Shown one piece after another: positions 60,125 through 64,000 of a stretch of 64,000 nt of DNA (position 1 is its first letter; each line of letters opens with the position of its first letter). This DNA comes from Halomicrobium sp. LC1Hm (GTDB lineage Archaea > Halobacteriota > Halobacteria > Halobacteriales > Haloarculaceae). The notes below the pieces were generated by a model that had not been told where the DNA came from, made no database searches, and saw only the letters and a program-made list of their open reading frames with translations. The stretch is from assembly GCF_009617995.1 (NCBI RefSeq), contig NZ_CP044129.1:806001-870000 (forward strand), written 5' to 3'. Position numbers and translations under genes: made by a program.

Positions 60125-61789
60125 ATGGCCTCTGACCAGAAACGCCACGGGCAAACCTATACTCCTGAGCCGATCTCGAGGGCACTCTCGCGTTGGGCGA
60201 TCCAATCCGCCGATGACTCGGTGTTGGAGCCCTCGGTCGGTGAGGGCCGGTTCGTCTTCGATGCCTACCACAGACTCGAGGAGCTGGGGGCCGAGAGCAA
60301 GGAGACTCGGAACCAGATCCACGGACTCGATATTGACGCTGATGCCGTCGACACGCTTCAGCAGCGGGCACGCGAAGAGTTCGGTGGCGAATTCCCCAAC
60401 ATCTCGGCTGGAAACCTGTTCGACTCGGACTTCCCAGAGGTGGACGCACTCATCGGCAATCCACCATACGTCATCCGCCACCGCTTCGAGGACGCCGAGG
60501 AAATCATCGAACGCTTCTCAGAATACGATTTCTCCGATCAGAGCGACCTCTACGTCTACTTCCTGCTTCAGGCCACCCAATTCCTCAAACCCGGCGGTCG
60601 GATGGCGATGATCGTCTCCAACTCGTGGATGAAGCGGAAGTACGGTGAGGAGTTCAAGGAGTTCCTCCTCAACGAATTCCACATTCACGCCCTCATCGGC
60701 TTCCAAGAGCGGGTGTTTGACGATCTCGCCAACAGCGTCTGCATCATCGCTGAGAAACGGCCAAACACGATCCGGATCCCGGCGAAGAACGACGTTCGGT
60801 TCATCCAAGCGGAGAGCGAGGACATCTTCAACGGCGACGAGAAGTCGCTTGACGAACTCGCGGACGCCGCAATCCAGTCCGCACGTGTCCCACAGCGTGC
60901 CCTCGACGCCGGCGACTACTGGGACATCTGGCTCCGTGCGCCCCTCGTCTTCGAGTCCATCAAGAACAGCGACGACTTCACCGCACTCAGCGACTTCGCA
61001 ACGCCTTCAATCGGCGTCCAGACCCTTCACAAGGACTTCTACATCCTGTCTGACTCCGAACCGGAAGTCGACGAGATTGAGGACGAGTTCCTCCGCCCCA
61101 TCGCTTACTCGTCGCGCGACCACCAAGACCCCACCATCCGACCCCCGGACTGCAAGTACCACGTCTTCTGGTGTTCGCAGCCGAAAGACGAGTTGGAAGG
61201 GACGCGTGTCCTCGAGTACATCGAGGCCGCAGAAAACCGCACGATTGAGAAGCGGTACAGCGACGAGACGTACGACGGTCTCCACAACAAGACTCGGATT
61301 CGGAAGGCCAACCGCGAGCCGTGGTACAACCTCATCGACGAGGCGGAACGTCGCCTTCCCTCCCAGATCCTGCTCCCCCGCCGGGTCTACGAGAACTACA
61401 CAGCCGTATGGAACGCGGATGCGGTCGTGCCCAACGAGAACTTCCTCGCCACGACCGTCGAACGCGACGAAGACGTCAAGCCGCTCCTCGCGTACCTGAA
61501 CTCGCAACTCGGCGAGCTGAACCTCCGGCTCGCCGGACAGGTGTACGGTGGTGGCGTGTGTGACCTCAACGTCTCCTCATCGAAGACCATCCAGACGCTC
61601 GACCTCGACGCGCTGACCGATGCGGATCGCGACCGCCTGACTACGGCGTTCGACGAGTTCGCGGAAACAGCCGACCGTGGCGTCCTTGATGAGGCGGTGT
61701 ACACGATCCTCGGGTACACCGACGAGGAGCGACAGGAGATTCAGGATGCCCTCGAACTCGCCGTCGAGGAGTCCGTGAACAAGGATTAG
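60125..61789 (+). CDS. Adenine-specific DNA methyltransferase of a type II system
   Basis: 554 residues. SAM-binding VLEPSVGEGRFV (about 35-46), HGLDIDADAV, and the catalytic NPPY (about 114-117) in DALIGNPPYVIRHRF. The large C-terminal part is the target-recognition region (ANREPWYNLIDEAERRLPSQILLPRRVYENY in parts). This is the N6-adenine class as found beside BsuBI/PstI-type endonucleases. It protects host DNA at the recognition site. Convergent with the endonuclease gene, stops overlapping by 2-4 bases. Confidence 0.88.
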   Translation: MASDQKRHGQTYTPEPISRALSRWAIQSADDSVLEPSVGEGRFVFDAYHRLEELGAESKETRNQIHGLDIDADAVDTLQQRAREEFGGEFPNISAGNLFDSDFPEVDALIGNPPYVIRHRFEDAEEIIERFSEYDFSDQSDLYVYFLLQATQFLKPGGRMAMIVSNSWMKRKYGEEFKEFLLNEFHIHALIGFQERVFDDLANSVCIIAEKRPNTIRIPAKNDVRFIQAESEDIFNGDEKSLDELADAAIQSARVPQRALDAGDYWDIWLRAPLVFESIKNSDDFTALSDFATPSIGVQTLHKDFYILSDSEPEVDEIEDEFLRPIAYSSRDHQDPTIRPPDCKYHVFWCSQPKDELEGTRVLEYIEAAENRTIEKRYSDETYDGLHNKTRIRKANREPWYNLIDEAERRLPSQILLPRRVYENYTAVWNADAVVPNENFLATTVERDEDVKPLLAYLNSQLGELNLRLAGQVYGGGVCDLNVSSSKTIQTLDLDALTDADRDRLTTAFDEFAETADRGVLDEAVYTILGYTDEERQEIQDALELAVEESVNKD

Positions 61790-62760
61790 GGTTCGATCTC
61801 GTACTCGTACAACACGCCCGCTTCCCTCGGCCTTCCCTCGTCCAGCCGGATGTTGCCGTGCGAGCGAAGGTCGCGGGGATGGTCAGACAGCCAGACGTGC
61901 GAGTCTGCCCCCACATCCATCAGATGTTGGCGGTAGCGGCCAACGTCGGGGAACATAGTCACGAACACAGCAGAGAAGTCCTCAATCGGCTCCTCTGGCT
62001 GACTGAGGTCTTCCAGCAGAGTCTCGATGCGTTGGTCGGTGAACGGGCCGAGACTCGTCACCGCTTCCAAGAGGATCAACGTCCGCTCTTCCTCGTCGAA
62101 CGCGATCGCGTCCGGGTACACGGACAACTGGAACCGCACGCCGTCGAACTCGATGGGGAGCAACTTGGCCTCGACCGCCTCCCGCTCGTCCTTGGTCAGC
62201 CCCTCGTGGACGAGTACAGGTGACTCGGCGAGATCCGGGACGAGTTCACGGAGCCCGTCGCCGATCAACTCCGTGTGTTCGCCCGCGGCTCGAGGCAGTA
62301 CCTCGTCGTGGTACGGGAGTTCCACCGTCCGCTCTTCCCCTTCTACCGGGTCAGGTTCGCTGATGACCTCCTCAAGGTTCGCGTTGTCGAGGTACTCCCG
62401 GAACTCCTGTGCTACCCAGTAGTGCGTCTTCGGGCTGTTCGGAGCCGGTTCCTCGTATCCAAGTACCCCCGCCTTGTCACGAAGCGGCTTCAGAGCGTCC
62501 TTCCTCACCGGCTCACGGGAGTTCTCCGCGGTGTAGTTCGGGAGGAAGTCGACGAGGTTCGTGGTCTGGATGGCGTAGTCGGGAAGGTCGTCGTATCGGA
62601 GTTCGATGGACTCGTAGTATTCACGGGATGTGACCGCCTGCAACACGGTCAACATCGTGTTGTTGATGTCACTTTCCTGCAACCCGAACTCCTTCAGCGC
62701 CCGCTTGAGCTGATCGCGGGTGAGGTCGTAGTCGAACCCGACCTCAGACTCATCTGACAT
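61786..62760 (-). CDS. BsuBI/PstI-type restriction endonuclease
   Basis: 324 residues from ATG at 62760. N-terminal helical part (about 1-130) is DNA-binding-like. The C-terminal domain carries the family pattern: HTELIGDGLRELVPDLAES, then VYPDAIAFDEEERTLILLEAVTSLGPF, with D and E-x-V residues as a PD-(D/E)xK variant, and FVTMFPDVGRYRQHL. Family members cut CTGCAG with partner adenine methylases; the site here is untested. Codon use matches the methylase gene. Confidence 0.82.
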   Translation of the reverse strand: MSDESEVGFDYDLTRDQLKRALKEFGLQESDINNTMLTVLQAVTSREYYESIELRYDDLPDYAIQTTNLVDFLPNYTAENSREPVRKDALKPLRDKAGVLGYEEPAPNSPKTHYWVAQEFREYLDNANLEEVISEPDPVEGEERTVELPYHDEVLPRAAGEHTELIGDGLRELVPDLAESPVLVHEGLTKDEREAVEAKLLPIEFDGVRFQLSVYPDAIAFDEEERTLILLEAVTSLGPFTDQRIETLLEDLSQPEEPIEDFSAVFVTMFPDVGRYRQHLMDVGADSHVWLSDHPRDLRSHGNIRLDEGRPREAGVLYEYEIEP

Positions 62761-62836
62761 ACCATCACCTGTCACTGCCGGAACTGTATTTGTTCCGATG
62801 AGTGTCCCACGCCCGCGCAGTACCGCACGCGTCCGG

Positions 62837-63130
62837 CTACTCGTCCAGCATCCGGATCACCTGCGACCGCCCCACCACAACCCCCTCGTCATCGTACAGT
62901 GTCACGCCCTGCTCCTCACCCGACGACGCTGACACGTCGATCTCCAGCTCCAACGTCGTCGTCTCGTCCGACCCGGGCACTCTCACCGGCTCGTCCAGTT
63001 CGATAACCACGCCATCGCCGGCATCCGTAACCTCGCCCGTCTCGCCGTGCGTCGGGTCGTACCGCCGCATAATCGCGATCTCCACCCGGTCGCCTTCCTC
63101 TACCTCGCGGTACGCGTCCTCGGCTTCCAT
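62837..63130 (-). CDS. Small SH3-like protein, second
   Basis: 97 residues. EEGDRVEIAIMRRYDPTHGETGEVTDAGDGVVIELDEP in parts is similar in plan to 59820-60056 (GDRV-x-I ... HGE-x-GEV ... strand). C-terminal GVVVGRSQVIRML. Function unknown. 76 bases before the restriction gene start. Confidence 0.55.
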   Translation of the reverse strand: MEAEDAYREVEEGDRVEIAIMRRYDPTHGETGEVTDAGDGVVIELDEPVRVPGSDETTTLELEIDVSASSGEEQGVTLYDDEGVVVGRSQVIRMLDE

Positions 63131-63200
63131 ACGCGCCTGATGGCGGTTAGTCCCAGAAAAAGGCGGTCAATCGCAGAAGGGAACTAGTCGTGGAAGGGGG

Positions 63201-63992
63201 TCACTCCTCGTCTTCGTCGCGTCGCTCCTCAACCTCCTCGCGGAAGTCGGCGACAGCCTCACGGAGACGGTCAGCGGCTGGATGCTCCGGACGCTCGTCG
63301 AGAGCCTCCTCGGCGCGCTCGAGATGCTGCTCCATCACCGCGACCGGCAGGTCGTCGTTGGCGGCCATACGCTCCGCGCTGGCCTCCCACGCGCCCGCAG
63401 TCACCCAACTACCGTCGTCCTCGATGATTGCGGGAGTCGCGTCGTGGGGCAGCCAGTCGGCGATCTCTGCGGCCACCTCGCCGCGCTTCGAGTCGTTCTC
63501 GATCTCGTCCTCCTTGTCGGCGTACTTGTCGACGATCTCGCCCGGTGTTCGCGGCCAGCTGATGTCCTCGATTTCCCCGGCGGAGTACGTCTTTGGCGGG
63601 AGAATCCCGTTACGCCCCGCGAGACGCCAGAGAACGTTCTTGATCACGTCCACGGTCTCGTCGTGGTCGACGATCTCTCGGATCTCATCCTCGTTCTGCT
63701 TGACTGCCGACCGAATCTGGGACAGCCGGTTGAGGAGGTGAACCTCCTTGTCGCCGACGTCGATGTGCAGCACGCTCGCAGCGGCAGCACGCTTGAGGAT
63801 CGTCTCTACGTCGGTCTCCGTCGAGACCTCCTCGGTAGTCTTACCGGAGCCACCAAGGCGGCGCACGACCTTCGACGGCACGTTGATGCCGTTGGCCTTG
63901 CTGGTGAGGTAGTAGTCGCTGTCCAGCCCGACGTCGATGCAGAGCTGCTTCACGTCGTCTCGCTTCGCGCCCTCCATCCCGTACCGCGCCAT
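63201..63992 (-). CDS. Unidentified haloarchaeal protein at the right edge
   Basis: 263 residues from the ATG at 63992; the frame stays open to the window edge, so the true start may lie outside. Helical, charged. An NVPSKVVRRLGGSG piece near residue 37 and an alpha-helical middle (VLHIDVGDKEVHLLNRLSQIRS) are readable. The C terminus (ERAEEALDERPEHPAADRLREAVADFREEV) is a likely coiled coil. Not recognised. Possibly the last gene of a longer leftward operon of the island. Confidence 0.6.
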   Translation of the reverse strand: MARYGMEGAKRDDVKQLCIDVGLDSDYYLTSKANGINVPSKVVRRLGGSGKTTEEVSTETDVETILKRAAAASVLHIDVGDKEVHLLNRLSQIRSAVKQNEDEIREIVDHDETVDVIKNVLWRLAGRNGILPPKTYSAGEIEDISWPRTPGEIVDKYADKEDEIENDSKRGEVAAEIADWLPHDATPAIIEDDGSWVTAGAWEASAERMAANDDLPVAVMEQHLERAEEALDERPEHPAADRLREAVADFREEVEERRDEDEE

Positions 63993-64000
63993 CGCGGTGA

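Noticed and set aside
61786-62760. Reading the BsuBI/PstI-type gene as a plain hypothetical protein
   Set aside because: The IGDG-x-RELV and PDAIAF ... LLEAVTSLGP blocks in order, next to an adenine methylase, support the endonuclease call.

Overview
The window is haloarchaeal (class Halobacteria). The proteins are acidic and rich in Asp and Glu. It carries Orc1/Cdc6 and TFB genes, archaeal TATA boxes 25-30 bases before start codons (leaderless transcripts), a Bat-type HTH regulator, TrmY and a heliorhodopsin. I cannot fix the genus. No 16S or 23S rRNA gene and no complete tRNA gene was found. Repeat coordinates and protein comparisons were made by eye.

1-17.5 kb looks like an integrative or conjugative element, or integrated plasmid DNA. 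The left edge cuts a sugar-phosphate transferase gene. Next come an Orc1/Cdc6 gene with an origin (repeats around an AT-rich stretch), then a leftward five-gene type IV secretion-like operon (VirB2-, surface-, VirB6-, VirB3- and VirB4-like), a TFB gene and a set of small accessory genes. Five of these genes share one promoter design: a TTTTATC box followed by a GC-rich inverted repeat. An MntA-HepT toxin-antitoxin module sits between two near-identical copies of a small gene and its promoter. A membrane-anchored HNH protein closes the block.

17.5-34.6 kb holds three VapBC/PIN modules, each behind a different perfect palindrome. It also holds two copies of a divergent pair (winged-helix regulator facing a Rossmann-like protein), a TnpB element, a Fic protein and an RPA-like protein. 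Replication genes dominate: two more complete Orc1/Cdc6 genes, each with its own repeat family, plus a truncated fourth. The third origin has about twenty repeats over 3.8 kb.

33.4-44 kb is a mosaic of broken genes. Exonuclease VII subunits are frameshifted and partly duplicated. A heliorhodopsin gene is split by an IS element with a clean 9-bp target duplication, and removing the IS would restore the frame exactly. A VirD4/TraG-type ATPase overlaps an antisense RNA ligase gene by 363 bases.

45-58 kb resembles ordinary chromosome: HflX, a methyltransferase, a CPBP protease, a truncated beta-lactamase-like enzyme, a second TnpB element, a Bat-type regulator, P450, TrmY, a ring-cleaving dioxygenase, an esterase and a fourth VapBC. 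Three copies of a 78-bp palindromic element lie here, one inserted in frame in the esterase gene. 58.5-64 kb starts a separate island at a tRNA 3'-end-like site: a tyrosine recombinase and a BsuBI/PstI-type restriction-modification pair.

The most interesting unexplained items are a family of five structured, RNA-like elements (28.1, 29.6, 30.7 and two at 55.5 kb) with a conserved GGGCGAG/CGAGGGC core and covarying closing stem, the twice-occurring regulator/Rossmann-like pair, and the shared promoter set.
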